From Toxorhynchites rutilus septentrionalis (lineage: Eukaryota > Arthropoda > Insecta > Diptera > Culicidae), in the NCBI RefSeq assembly GCF_029784135.1, contig NC_073745.1:165291328-165355327 (forward strand): DNA of 64,000 nt. The letters run 5' to 3'. The number at the start of each line of letters is the position of its first letter. The first letter of the stretch is position 1. This document shows, piece by piece, positions 21,701 through 31,970 of this stretch. The notes below the pieces were generated by a model that was not told the DNA's origin, did no database searches, and saw nothing but the letters and a program-made list of their open reading frames with translations. The position numbers were made by a program, and so were the translations under genes.

Positions 21701-21985
21701 GATTAAGTCTTCACTTCCCACACCTATAATACTCTTGTGTGCTCCACTAGCCAACAAACCCAGAATTGGAACATCTAAAATGCTTATTTGAGCGAAGGGG
21801 CGATCATCTTCATTTAACTGAAGAAAGATTTCTTCTAATTCAGTCCCCGGTTCATTATACTCCACTTTATTAACTTGCCGGTATCCTAGCTTGTTCAAAT
21901 TAGTGGGTGTATCGACAAAGTTAGGAGGATTTACCATTGCTTTCTGACCGACCTGCCCCCACAGATCGTCTACTGCGCGTTTTTT
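18797..21985 (-). CDS. Gypsy A Pol: protease, RT, RNase H, integrase
   Basis: One open frame of about 1,060 codons, entered from gag by a -1 frameshift. The order is aspartic protease, RT with VYLDDIIV (catalytic box at 20840-20851), RNase H (FSIHCDASNTAVAGVLTQ and TDASALTYIL), zinc-binding integrase N-terminus (H..H then CTICQQNK), and the integrase core (AVDFIQSLPRS, IITDNASTFLS, NPVERLNRTI). The protease active site reads LLASGAHKS, with alanine in place of the catalytic aspartate (codon 21749-21751), so I infer that protease is inactive. RT and integrase keep their catalytic residues. No chromodomain was seen, and no env follows. Confidence 0.94.
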   Translation of the reverse strand, partial: KKRAVDDLWGQVGQKAMVNPPNFVDTPTNLNKLGYRQVNKVEYNEPGTELEEIFLQLNEDDRPFAQISILDVPILGLLASGAHKSIIGVGSEDLIRSCKLKIFPSNVELSTASGQKLEVRGYVNMPMTFNGTTKIISTFVVPELKRKLILGTDFWKAFGIAPTIQTVSVNEIHTVSDKQELSPNPQQQLENVKSLFKGAGEGWLDSTPLIMHRIELTEDAKKIGPVRINPYPNSPKRQQQINMELGRMLEAGIIEKSYSDWALRLVPVDKKDGSVRLCLDARKLNERTVRDCYPLPHADRILSRLGPCKFISTIDLSKAFLQVPLHPKSKKYTAFSVVGKGLFQFTRMPFGLVNSPATLSRLMDRVLGAGELEPKVFVYLDDIIVTSQSLDEHILLLREVGSRLKRANLSINLAKSHFCVSEVPYLGYVLNENGLRPNPDRIEAIVNFERPKSLKALRRFLGMSNYYRRFISEYSGVVQPLTDLLKNKPASIRWDKGAENAFSRIKELLISAPILTNPDFEKQFSIHCDASNTAVAGVLTQMHEEVEKPIAYHSQKLSDAQQRYCATEKEALAVLNSIQKFRCYIEGSRFTVITDASALTYILQSSWRTSSRLCRWSMELQRYNMSIKHRRGVDNVIPDALSRSVEVVGIESSNDDWYAKMQKKVVKSPEKYKDFRIDNGILKKFVPIKNDSLDYRFEWKMCVPESRREHILVEEHDDALHMGMEKTIYRIRKKYFWPRITEDVREHIRQCTICQQNKPSTRSQHPEMGKQRVTTKPFQILAVDFIQSLPRSKHGNSHLLVTMDLFSKYCLLFPLRRISSGQVGQILEQNWFRRFSTPEYIITDNASTFLSHEFQGLLEKYHIQHWATSRHHSQANPVERLNRTINACIRTYVRTDQKLWDSRISEIEYVLNTTPHTSTGFSPYRVLFGHEIVGRGDEHRMDRDESELEKEERIEKRIEVDRLIFDLVYKQLKKQHDKNKSLYDMRYQHKAPSYKVGQRVLKRNFRVSSAAQNYNSKLGPCYVPCVILARIGTSSYELADDSGKSIGTFSAADLKPMENLKK

Positions 21986-23275
21986 GCGCAATATGGACAG
22001 CTTCGAGTGTCTACTTCATGAAACCCACACGTGTGACAATATTTGTGTCGCGGGGCTTCACACTCCTCTTGGTGATGACCCGGTAGGCGACAATTGAAAC
22101 AAATACCCTCTCTCGGGGGAACATATTTCTCCAGCAATATATTTGTGCCTCTCGAGATTTCCTCCATTCCGTTTTTCCTTTCTTTCCTAACTACGGACCG
22201 CTTTTGCTCTTGAGGAATTCTGTTTCCCCCCTGTTCATCCTCTGATATTTCCGTCTTGGATGAACGATAAAAGTTTCGCGTTGGAAAAGCTCTCCTCGGT
22301 TCACCTTCTACTGATTTTTGTTTGGCTTTACTAACAAATGCCATTTCACTAACTTGGGGTCGCGTTCGCGGATTGTTTAATTCCTGTGTATTGACTGAGT
22401 ATTTAAACCAATACGTAGCATCGAGTTTTCGACCAAATTTTTTCAAGTCTACAAGATTATCGATATTGGCTGCTACGGCGTGGGCTTTGTAATCGGAACG
22501 TAAATTCCTGAAAACTATTTCGAATTTTTTGCTTTCTGTTATCGATTTTGTCGATGAATTGAAAATTTTTTGCATTTCACCCAAATAATCTTGAAACCTT
22601 TCTTTTAACCCCTGTTTACGCGATATTGCTCGTATCTCATTCAAATGATCATGATCCGGCATGAGGAACTCATTTTTAAGCTCATGCACGAGCTCCCTCC
22701 AATTTGAAAAGTCTTCATTTTCCATGGAAGTCATGTACCACGTTTTAGCTTGGCCTTTGAAAAGATAAATCGCGGAATGAAATAATTCTCTATGGGAAAT
22801 ATTTTCAGACTTTGCATAGAACTCTATCTCTTTCAAAAATTGCATGAGGTTTTGACCGTTATCTCTCCCATCGTACCACAGATTCCAATCAGAAACTGGA
22901 CGACGAGGCCGACGAGATGGTCGACGCGAACGCGTCACTTTTCTTTGGAATATTTCGTTCGATGATGAGTCTGAATCATGTGATTCTACTTCGTTTTCCG
23001 AGTCGACTAATTTGGCTCGCGATTTTTGTACTTTAAATTTTTTTGTCTGAAGCGAAATTTTACGAATTTCCTTTTCTTGATTGCTATTTCCTGGTTGAAT
23101 ATCTGGCTGCGGCCACCCATATGGACCCGCAGGAAACGCAAAAGGACACCAGTTTCCGAACGGTGGATACTGTACATATTGTTTTGGTGTTTCACGTATG
23201 GATATAAGTTTTCGTCGGTCTGACGAATTAGAAGTTTTGGCCAACGGATTCTCTCTATTATTTCTCTCTGACATT
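21970..23275 (-). CDS. Gypsy A Gag (capsid and nucleocapsid)
   Basis: Retrotransposon Gag core (WNLWYDGRDNGQNLMQFLKE through FRNLRSDYKAH, Retrotrans_gag type) follows an acidic, serine-rich N-terminus and a basic RRPSRRPRRP run. The C-terminus has a CCHC knuckle (CFNCRLPGHHQEEC) and a second cysteine cluster (CHTCGFHEVDTRSC). The stop at 21970-21972 lies a few codons after the frameshift heptamer. In the same frame 51 bases upstream, a single TGA (23326-23328) separates it from another ORF, so Gag may once have been longer. The ATG at 23274 is the first good start after that stop. Confidence 0.9.
21979..21985 (-). promoter_or_regulatory. -1 ribosomal frameshift heptamer A AAA AAC
   Basis: On the minus strand the gag codons read GCA AAA AAC GCG CAG TAG. 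The heptamer A AAA AAC is in the exact register for tandem slippage, and after slipping the ribosome reads AAA AAA CGC GCA into the pol frame. The gag stop follows within three codons. The position in the short gag/pol overlap makes this the likely route to Pol. Confidence 0.85.
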
Positions 23276-23325
23276 TCCGACTCTCCATCTACCTCACTTT
23301 GTATTGGGATGGAGCAATTAGAATT

Positions 23326-23853
23326 TCAGTGTTGATTGTCCTCCCCCATCTGCATGTTCGACAATGATCGTGCGATTTGCTGCACCATTTCTTCACGAAC
23401 TATCTGCACTGGTGAAAACGGGGAGAAGTAAGTATTCATCATCCCTCGCGCAGCACTAATTAAATTATCCAAATCTAGAAGATCTTCTTCTATCTCGGCG
23501 TATTCCTGAATTCGACGTGCTCGTATGAAATAATGAACCAGTCGAGTTTTCAAACTATCCTTTACTCCTTCAAAGCGCGCTCTATTTTCCAAATATTTTC
23601 TAATTATTTCTAAATTCTCATCTATCTTCTTAATTTCCTCATCTACGGATTTCTGCCAACGTTGAACGTCCACATCCACTACATTCTTCTCTCTTTCCTC
23701 CTTCAATCTATCTCTTAATCTTCTTTGAATCGCAGCACGACTTTCTGTATTTTCATACTGAACTGCTCTGATCGCTAACTCATATTCTATTTCATGCCTT
23801 TCCAAATGATGAACTAACAAATTTTTATACTGTAAATGGAATTCTAAATCCAT
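23326..23853 (-). CDS. Gypsy A upstream ORF, coiled-coil Gag N-terminus
   Basis: About 175 residues, mostly charged helix with clear coiled-coil character (RRLRDRLKEEREKN, DEEIKKIDENLEIIRKYLEN). It is in the same frame as Gag and separated only by a TGA and 51 bases. The related element B (46616-48493) has a similar helical region fused directly to Gag in one ORF, so this is probably the matrix-like N-terminus of Gag, cut off by a nonsense codon or read through. I chose the second methionine (23853) because the first lies only 30 bases after the LTR match ends. Confidence 0.75.
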   Translation of the reverse strand: MDLEFHLQYKNLLVHHLERHEIEYELAIRAVQYENTESRAAIQRRLRDRLKEEREKNVVDVDVQRWQKSVDEEIKKIDENLEIIRKYLENRARFEGVKDSLKTRLVHYFIRARRIQEYAEIEEDLLDLDNLISAARGMMNTYFSPFSPVQIVREEMVQQIARSLSNMQMGEDNQH

Positions 23854-23880
23854 TTTTCCAAACAAAACAACAAACAAATC

Positions 23881-24268
23881 CAAACAACACTAAACATTAC
23901 TGAAAACTACACTTATCTACATATTTAAATTAAAACATTTACTTTACACGACGCGCACTTCTACTTCCGGAGACGGTCACGAACAGAAAGAAAGACCACA
24001 TAAAACGGACAAAAGGGAACAATGCCGACAGGCCGAGCACAATTATGCCCTATCCTTTTGAGCGACGGTAGTTGCCCCATTCATGGACGCGACCTCTCCT
24101 TTGCTCAAACCAGTCCATTGTTAAGGACGCGGGGTCCCCCAGATGAGCTGGCGCAGAGCTTACAATGACCCTGTCAATTGACATTTGGCAGATTTTGTTG
24201 TCTGCGGCTCAGCTTTATTTTAGTGATGGCAGAGTCATCGCTTTAGGCCAATATGAACGGATGTTACA
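23881..24268 (-). repeat. Gypsy A 5' LTR, truncated to 388 bp
   Basis: Identical by eye to 18174-18561 of the 3' LTR, then breaks off at a GTTGTTTG run and enters the coding leader. The missing 664 bp include the LTR 3' end, and no primer-binding site is left. This copy could still provide promoter sequence but not template a complete replication cycle. Confidence 0.9.
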
Positions 24269-24272
24269 GACC

Positions 24273-24620
24273 ATTGTCCTGGAAAGCATTCCGCAGCTTC
24301 TCCCAAGCTTCCTTGGCGTCCTTCGCGTCCTGGACCAGACTGTAGTTGGTCGTCTCCAGACTCAAACAGATCGTGGCCATCGCTCGCAAACTCGTTTCAA
24401 CGTCGACTTGCTGTCTTTCCGGCGGCGACACAGCGTTCCATGATCCCTCGCGGATGAGCGTCATCTTCATAGCGAACGCCCACGTGGTGTAATTTTCTCG
24501 TCCCTTGAGCCTCTCGATAAACGGTAACGAAACTCCGCTGATTCGTCCGCTCCCAGCAGCTTGTACTCCAGCAGCAGGAACTCCAGCACCGTTTCCATTG
24601 CCGTCTCCTCCGTGGCTCAT
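24273..24620 (-). pseudogene. Ty1/copia Gag N-terminus (5' piece)
   Basis: Begins at ATG (MSHGGDGNGNGAG) and encodes the copia gag N-terminal phrases LPFIERLKGRENYTTWAF, MKMTLIREGSWNAV and SLVQDAKDAKEAWEKL. It breaks off at FQDNG where gypsy A inserted and resumes at 17505. The open frame extends upstream into the LTR, but the ATG at 24620 follows the primer site and fits the family. Confidence 0.92.
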
Positions 24621-24678
24621 CTTGGGTTGACTAATTACTTCTTTAAAAAAATCTCCTTTCTTCCGGCTATGACCTGTC

Positions 24679-24692
24679 CTGGGCCCATAACC
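24679..24692 (-). promoter_or_regulatory. Copia primer-binding site
   Basis: GGTTATGGGCCCAG on the minus strand, directly after the LTR. This is the half-tRNA initiator-methionine primer site known from Drosophila copia. Confidence 0.88.
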
Positions 24693-24850
24693 TTTTGCGG
24701 ATAAAAATGTAAAAACTAGACCGTTCAGGTTGGGTGTTAGAAGACTAATGAAAATTTTATTCAAATCAACAAACTACGTTGCTACGTTATATATAACAGA
24801 AGTACAATTCGTTGGTTACATTTTAGGCAATGTCTACTGCGATCACAACA
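24693..24850 (-). repeat. Ty1/copia 5' LTR (158 bp)
   Basis: Full-length match to 14457-14614. It is flanked on the right by the AGAAT duplication (24851-24855) and on the left by the primer site. Confidence 0.92.
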
Positions 24851-24901
24851 AGAATAACACACAAAGATGGTCAGTTGAAGGCCCTGAGTTATAAGCTCAT
24901 G
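24851..24901 (-). mobile_element. SINE, 5' piece beyond copia
   Basis: On the minus strand it reads AACTCAGGGCC, CAACTGACCATCTTTGTG and the AGAAT site where copia inserted. This matches the SINE at 54440-54485. The SINE duplication ATTGTTTTGGGCCG follows at 24902-24915. Confidence 0.82.
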
Positions 24902-24915
24902 ATTGTTTTGGGCCG

Positions 24916-25559
24916 GTTGTAAATATCAAAATATGCAGGAAGTGGTATTCTAGGGTCCGAAGAGACATGAGTTATATGATTGATGAGGTCCGTGATTATT
25001 TCAGGGGTAAATCAAGGCAGACAACATGGTATTTGGCCAGAAGATATCAATGTTAAGTTTCTTCTATGACTATTGAGAAAAAATCTCACCAACATCGGTC
25101 TCCATCTACGCTATGTGTTCATTCCGCCTTTTACACCTCATACGCAGGCTGATGAGACTGTGCTCAGCCTAGCTTCCACCACACGGTGAACGCTCCGTAC
25201 GTATCTCATCATGCTCTCTATCGTACACCTTATACGCAGGTTGACGAGACGTTGCTCCGCCTTACCTTCCACGAAACACAGTGAATGTTCTGTCTATTGA
25301 ACAATCACTCTCCCTAGACATATCTAGGTACGAGAAATAATATAAAATAAAATTTTAGTATGCTTATTTTAGCATTACCATCGCGAATCTCAATGAATGA
25401 AGCGTCGTCAGTGACGGAGCGATCAGTATAGTCAATGCATTTATTTGCTCTTCTAGACTCTTGAAGAATAGTGTCTTAACCGCAGTTGACGTGGCAGTAT
25501 ATCACCTATTAAGGTTTGATGTTTTTGTTTATCCAACTTTAGAAAAATATGAAATTTTG
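24916..25559. repeat. Unassigned region with a diverged tandem pair
   Basis: No gene. About 25116-25213 and 25214-25310 are diverged copies of one unit (TTACACCTCATACGCAGGCT and TACACCTTATACGCAGGTT, both followed by GA.GAGAC and a CTTCCA block). Confidence 0.5.
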
Positions 25560-25665
25560 GACTCCCCGTGGGCTGCCGTTCAGCATCAATATCAAAATAC
25601 TCCCGGCCCCGTCAGGCTAACGCCATATGAGCTTTGATTAAAATATATATTTTGGATAAAAAAAT
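25560..25665 (+). mobile_element. Short 3' end of the I-clade-like retrotransposon
   Basis: CCCGGCCCCGTCAGG, CGCCATATGAGC and AAAATATATATTTTGGATAA followed by A residues match the 3' tail at 6366-6430 in opposite orientation. It is a severely 5'-truncated copy. Confidence 0.72.
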
Positions 25666-26055
25666 CCCTTTAATCGCCTTTAAATCGTTCAGGTGATCCG
25701 CAATTTTGTTGGACTGAGGTTCCAGTGGAATGAAAGGCCAAGTTTGAATAATTAAACGGATGAATAAAAATTTTATTAATTACATGTGTTCACTGCGCGT
25801 TCTAACTTTTGCATGAACATGTTTGTTCAAGCACACAGCAGAAGGCTGATGGTGTGCTCTCGATTTGCTATGCTACCACCTTGCGCATACACAAGGTGTT
25901 TAAATGCACAAGGTGGGACGTTCGTTGTTCTACCAACAAATTTTTCTCTTGACCGTTTTCGCATTGAGCTTGAAATTCAAGTTTTTATCGATCGCCTATA
26001 TCGTCACCTTCTATGGTGTGTGGGCTATGGTTTATTCCCATCAAGTGTGATAATA
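25666..26055. other. No gene recognised; possible LINE remnant
   Basis: A 91-codon plus-strand frame at 25786-26061 has no recognisable domain. The minus strand may continue the endonuclease fragment found at 26380-26683 but is too decayed to prove. Confidence 0.35.
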
Positions 26056-26377
26056 CAGTAGAACCTCGATTATCCGTGAAATAGTCGGACTAGACCAACG
26101 CGTATAAAGAAAATCGCGGATAACGCAATAAAGGGCTAAAAATGAGGTTTGAACACGAAAAAATATATTTTATCAATACAGAAATCATTGAACTATCCTT
26201 CTGTAAGGTCGTGTACATCAGTGACCATATAACGTGAAAGCCATGACCAAACAAAAGAGCGAGACTCTGTCATTCACTGACAAATTTTGGGATGGTTTAT
26301 AGAATTACTAGGGAAATCGCATTCGCGGATAATCCGCATCGCGGATCATCCGCTCGCGGATAATTGAGTTTCTACTG
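26056..26377. mobile_element. pogo/Tigger-like MITE (322 bp)
   Basis: The inverted termini are CAGTAGAACCTCGATTATCC and GGATAATTGAGTTTCTACTG, with TA on both sides (26054-26055, 26378-26379). GCGGATAAT motifs repeat inside both ends. The termini and TA target are those of Tc1/mariner pogo-group elements. There is no transposase frame. Confidence 0.85.
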
Positions 26378-26379
26378 TA

Positions 26380-26683
26380 ATAGGAAAATTGTCACTGCTG
26401 AAAGTATCATCAGAAGAAGACCATTGAAGGTTACTGGTTAGTGTGGGCGAGCCCATAGTCAGGTCAAACGCAGTGGTATGACTTGTCATAAGATCTATTC
26501 TGGTGTGAGCACTATCAAGGGATAAGGCCAAGGTTATTGGCCGACTCAATTACCACCAAACCTGTACGGTTTGATATGTTTGATTCCCAGAGGGTGTCAT
26601 GCGCGTTGAAGTCCCCTTCTAATAGGAAAAGTAGGGTTAAATTTAAAAGATTTTCTCGATCTCTTGTGCCACCACTCTATTAT
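26380..26683 (-). pseudogene. Non-LTR endonuclease fragment
   Basis: On the minus strand an apurinic-like endonuclease of the I/Jockey type is readable: LLEGDFNAHDTLWES carries the GDFN catalytic block. After a small frameshift come LDSAHTRIDLMTSH and SSSDDTFSSDNFPI, the C-terminal DNase block. The fragment is interrupted by the MITE on its upstream side and by the pogo-like MITE on its downstream side. Confidence 0.75.
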
Positions 26684-27537
26684 CGAATTCGTTTTTGTTC
26701 AGTTTCAACCCCAGTGCCGCACTAACTGCTGTCAAAACGTTTTTTTATTCACTCAGTTTCGCACTCAGTGTCGCACTAGTTCGCCCCGAAAGCTGTTAGT
26801 TTCGCACTGAGATGTTTCACGGGTTGGCACTCGGGTTCACCAATACAACTATACTGAACTGTCAAGTTCCGAATATTGTTTTGGAAAATCTAAAAATAAA
26901 GACTATGAAAATGGAAAACCTGCTGCTTTTGCTTTTGTATTATTGGAATCGTAATCCAATTCGGATTCTGATTTTGAAGAGTAGAGTAGACGGCATTAAG
27001 CTACGTGTGCTTTCATTGGGAGGTGAAAATAATGATGGATATTCAGGTGGAATAAATTTCAAAATCAAAATTATGAATGAAAATTTACTTTAACGTATCG
27101 AATATTTTTTTTTATTTTATGTGATTAAATAAAAGTTTTTTTTCCGATATCGCAGAATATTGAACGAAAACTGTGTCTAATGATGGTTTTATATTATAAT
27201 AGTAATTATTTGTGGAACAAACAGGAAATGCATCGACAAATGGTTAAGTGAGTGTCAGAACTACATGTGTTAGGTAATCAAACAATATTAAGTAAAAATT
27301 TTCATTCAAACTTTTATATGTTTACACTGCACTTGGCCCTTCTGATCTGATGGAGAACAATTTACCTCCCAAGCACTAATATCACCAGCAGACGTCGACA
27401 CTGTACATTTGCCGTCGTAAATATAAACAAATCAGACTATATAACGCACACCAACAAACCACCGCATTCGTGAAACTGAAAACGTTTTTTTATTACAGAG
27501 TCAGTTTGGCACTGACTCAGTTTTAAAAACGAATTCG
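26684..27537. mobile_element. MITE-like element (854 bp) with CGAATTCG ends
   Basis: Both ends carry CGAATTCGTTTTT in inverted orientation, followed by TCAGTTT/ACTGAGTCAGTGCC blocks. It interrupts the LINE endonuclease. The interior (26880-27470) resembles 2950-3475 in the Harbinger element, so it may be a Harbinger derivative. No protein is encoded that I recognise. The duplication was not clear. Confidence 0.6.
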
Positions 27538-27821
27538 CTATATGATTGTGAAATCTAGGGCGTATGTAAAAGTTAAAGGTGTTGACAGGTGGGATGCATG
27601 ACTTCAACACCTTTGATCGGCATGCTCGATGTTCTTTGAGTGTTCTTGAAAAAACTTTTTGATATCCTTGCTGATACTAATGGCAGTACATACATTAAGG
27701 TAGCTATTCAGCAGGACACCAGGCACATAGGAGGCGAGGTAAGAACTTTTGAAACAAATGCACAATGAAACAAACTAATACTAATCAATATTATTTAAGT
27801 ATTCTGATTAGCGTAAATTAC
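27538..27821. other. Region downstream of the last placed DRC1 exon
   Basis: Carries a strong plus-strand donor-like GAG/GTAAGAAC at 27741 and a minus-strand AG at 27742, but no terminal DRC1 exon could be placed with confidence. Part of it may belong to the interrupted LINE. Confidence 0.35.
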
Positions 27822-30125
27822 CTTTAAGTATTGAACCAAATTAGTTTCCATTGTTTCCCAAACTCTTACTCTGTCGGGTGGAAACATGTTTCTGAAATTG
27901 GTCCAATAATCTTTAACGTGTTTGGTTGACACTTTGTCTGAACCGCCACCACATTTATTCGTTGATGATCTGTAAAATCAAACGTTTGAATTTGTTTTTT
28001 TTTTATTTATCATTCGTTAGCTTACACCATGCCATTCGATATTAATTCCTGTGAAAAACTTTTCAGTGTCCGTAGATTCTCCGATGACACCAAAAACGAG
28101 CTTACATCGGATTCGATTATGCTCGTCTCATCTTCTGTTTCATCTTCTTGTTCAGTTTTGGATAATACAACCTTGCTTTGCTTCGTAGATGATTCGCTTA
28201 TTATGCGGAAACGTGACTGTCTCGCTTCTTCGAACTTGCTTTTCAGTTTGTGTACATCATCCCAATTCAGTACCCCAAGTGCACTTAGAACATTGTCAAT
28301 GTGTACGACGTTCTTTTCGTCCTCTGTATAATGTTCTATGAGTTTTGTAATAGATTTATCGAATAGGAATCCGGCTTGCTGTAGTACGTCTTTTAATATT
28401 TCAATTGTCTGTTCTCGTTCGGACACATCAGATAGTAGCGTTGAGCTTCCTGAAATGCAATTAATCAGTTAGACCTCTATTTTCTGACTTGAACCCATGG
28501 CTTACTTCGAGGTGGATCGGGCACTTTTTCGCTATTGATGGTAGATGATACTAGACTGCCATCATCGGTTATAGAAATTGTTTTCCATTTTTGACCTAAA
28601 TGTTGTTCTACCAAAATGTTGTCAATACTTAGAATTGATTTCAATACATCAGAACATTCTTGCTGATTCATTAGCCAAACAAAATTATACTGAAAAACAA
28701 TATCAATATTATCAAAGAATTGTTTCACTATGGAGAAAACAACCTTTTTATCGTTTATATCGGCAAAAGTATTGACCTTTGTGGTCATGTGTATGATGCT
28801 GGATCGTAGCTTTGCAATGTCTGAAGTAATTTTCTCTGTCTCAATGAGATAATTCATCCGCACATCCTTAATTTTTCTTCTTAGCACAAATATAGTTTCG
28901 TTGAGTTTAGTTAACCGCCGCTTTTGTGCATTACGGACCATCAGGTTTTCATCTTCTCGTTTTTTCAAGACTTGGAAATTGTAATCTAGCTTTTCAGCAT
29001 TCAGAGTAGTACTAGTTTTAACTTTCTGCAATTCGATCTCCAATGCTTGATTATCTTGTTCTAATCTGATACGTGTTGCTCTTGTCACTTCTATGTGCTC
29101 TTGTTCGATATGTTCTATCTTCTTGCGATAAAAATCCAGCTGCAAGAAAGAACAATTTTATGTTATTTATCTACGTATGTTTAGGCTACAAACCCGATCT
29201 CTTTCTTGTTTCAGCTTTATACGTTCGTTCACGGCTCGTCTTGTATACAAATCATCCCACTTTTTCGACGCTGCCAATCGCAAAATATGTCTTTCTTCAT
29301 CAACTGAAACAAAACAATAAATTATTAAGAACGCCTTGGATAACGTGCAGTAATTAACTTGTATTTTCCAATAGCTCCAAGTGTTCCTTGAAAGCGCGTT
29401 TCATTATTTCAATTTGACTGTCTACCCTCTCTACCAAGCTATGGATATCTGCTGTCTGCTTGTATAGATCTCTGGAGTATCGTTCATCAGCTGCTCTCAA
29501 CTCTTTGCGACATTCGCCAATAATGATATCTTTTTGCTTCATAAGATCTTGTATACGTTTCTTCTGCAGTTGCAGATCGTCGTTTATAGTCATAGGGTCT
29601 TTCAAATTTTTTAGCTCTATCCATTTCTCCGAAATTGATTCGAATTTAGCTATAGCTTCATCAGACTCCGCTTGTAGTTTTTCCAATAGCTCTTTCAAAA
29701 TGGAACAAAATTTGTGTTGAGCTTATGATGTTTTATTTGTTTTCATTTTGCTTTACCTTCCCGTATTTCCGCCTCTTTAATACGCCTTCCTACCTCACGT
29801 TTATCATTTGCCACTTGTATATCTTGAATAAGTTCGTACCCATCACGAAGAAGCTCGGAAATTGCACGATCACTTGTATCTAGCCTCCGGCGAATACTTT
29901 CCTTGTCATCCGTATAATCGTCAGAGATACTGAAATGAAAAGATTTATGTAATTTGTTACATGAACAAATCATATTCCTTTGATTTACGATTTCGTGTTT
30001 TTTTTACGTTTAGCCCAATCTCCTATTAGAGCGTGGGATCTATCGTCAAGCACAGCATGAGAAACGATACCAAGAAGATCCGGTAAAACTGGTCTAGGTT
30101 TTTTCACAACTTCGTCGATTTCCAT
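27822..30125 (-). CDS. DRC1: Dynein regulatory complex subunit 1 (DRC1), seven exons placed
   Basis: This is a long coiled-coil protein of the axonemal nexin-dynein regulatory complex, which controls flagellar bending. Exons by splice signals and matching phase: 29989-30125 (ATG at 30125), 29757-29929, 29359-29691, 29194-29303, 28506-29139, 28026-28449 and 27822-27969, giving about 653 codons. Family phrases are KWIELKNLKDPMTINDDLQL, KQTADIHSLVERVDSQIEIM and, near the end, DYWTNFRNMFPPDRV. The middle is almost continuous heptad helix. The last exon is not clear: after 27822 the in-phase continuation stops quickly, and TE debris starts within 100 bp. Vertebrate proteins are about 740 residues, so a short C-terminal exon is probably missing. 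The gene is divergent from RpL11. In mosquitoes its expression should be tied to sperm or ciliated neurons; that is family knowledge, not seen here. Confidence 0.85.
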
Positions 30126-30368
30126 TGAAACGATTTATTTTTCCACGGATTTTAATTGTTTCTACTTAATTACAATCAATTGAGGCATCGATTAAACAAA
30201 CTTCTGGTACCTAGCAACGCTAGAAACAAAATCATTACACAGTGTAGAAACGTGGCGCTTCAGAAACGTTTGAGAGATTCAATGGGCACGTAGATGTCAC
30301 AATAACGACGCGCCGCGTTCGAATCTGTCGATAAAACGGAAATCTATGTGTCAAAAGCCATAGTTATT
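30126..30368. promoter_or_regulatory. Divergent DRC1/RpL11 promoter region
   Basis: The 243 bp between the DRC1 start codon and the probable RpL11 start site hold no other gene. RpL11 transcription probably starts at C30369 in CTTTTCCGG, a terminal oligopyrimidine (TOP) type start usual for ribosomal protein genes. No TATA box is evident. Confidence 0.6.
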
Positions 30369-30605
30369 CTTTTCCGGTAGCATCTGTTGTTTGATGGACA
30401 CATTTTCATAGCTCTTCTACAAAAATAAGTAAGTTTGATATATCTGTATATTATTGAATTAAAGGTTTGTACAACTATATAGTGCAAAGGTTCAAACAAA
30501 CAAATTCATTGAAAAATACGTGTGTTTGAACGTTACTGCATTGTATGAATAGTATAAATCCTCAATGCAAGCTGGACACTGACGTATTTCTATTTACTTT
30601 CAGAG

Positions 30606-31739
<1,134 letters not shown>

Positions 31740-31970
31740 AGGGCTCCACAATAACATTTACTGTTTTATTAAGGTAGCCATAAAAGAGAGAAAATATGAG
31801 AAGTAAAAAAGTTTTGTTCATTTTGAATAGAAAGTCCCACAGCAGATTTAAACTATTTGTTTTTTTTTTTGATGTATCGATTTGAAAGGAATCATTGATA
31901 AGTTGAATTCCGACATCGGAGAGTATTCCAGAATCAAGTGAACTGATAGATAGGGCTTACAAACAGGCAC
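31740..31970 (+). other. RpL11 3' UTR and flank
   Basis: Non-coding. TTTTATTAAGG and AATAGAAAG occur shortly after the stop; no canonical AATAAA was seen in the first 100 bp. Confidence 0.4.

Larger units (their letters stand above)
17506..24272 (-). mobile_element. Ty3/gypsy element A inserted in copia gag
   Basis: The element occupies 17510-24268 with a 4-bp duplication GACC at 17506-17509 and 24269-24272. Removing it joins the copia gag frame correctly. It encodes an N-terminal ORF, Gag and Pol on the minus strand. The 388 bp of LTR present on both sides look identical, which implies a recent insertion. Confidence 0.93.

Noticed and set aside
25786..26061. 91-residue plus-strand protein
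   Set aside because: No domain and no splice or start context; it overlaps probable LINE remains.
27600..27741. Terminal DRC1 exon starting at 27741
   Set aside because: The in-phase reading stops after 13 residues that do not resemble the DRC1 end; left unplaced.
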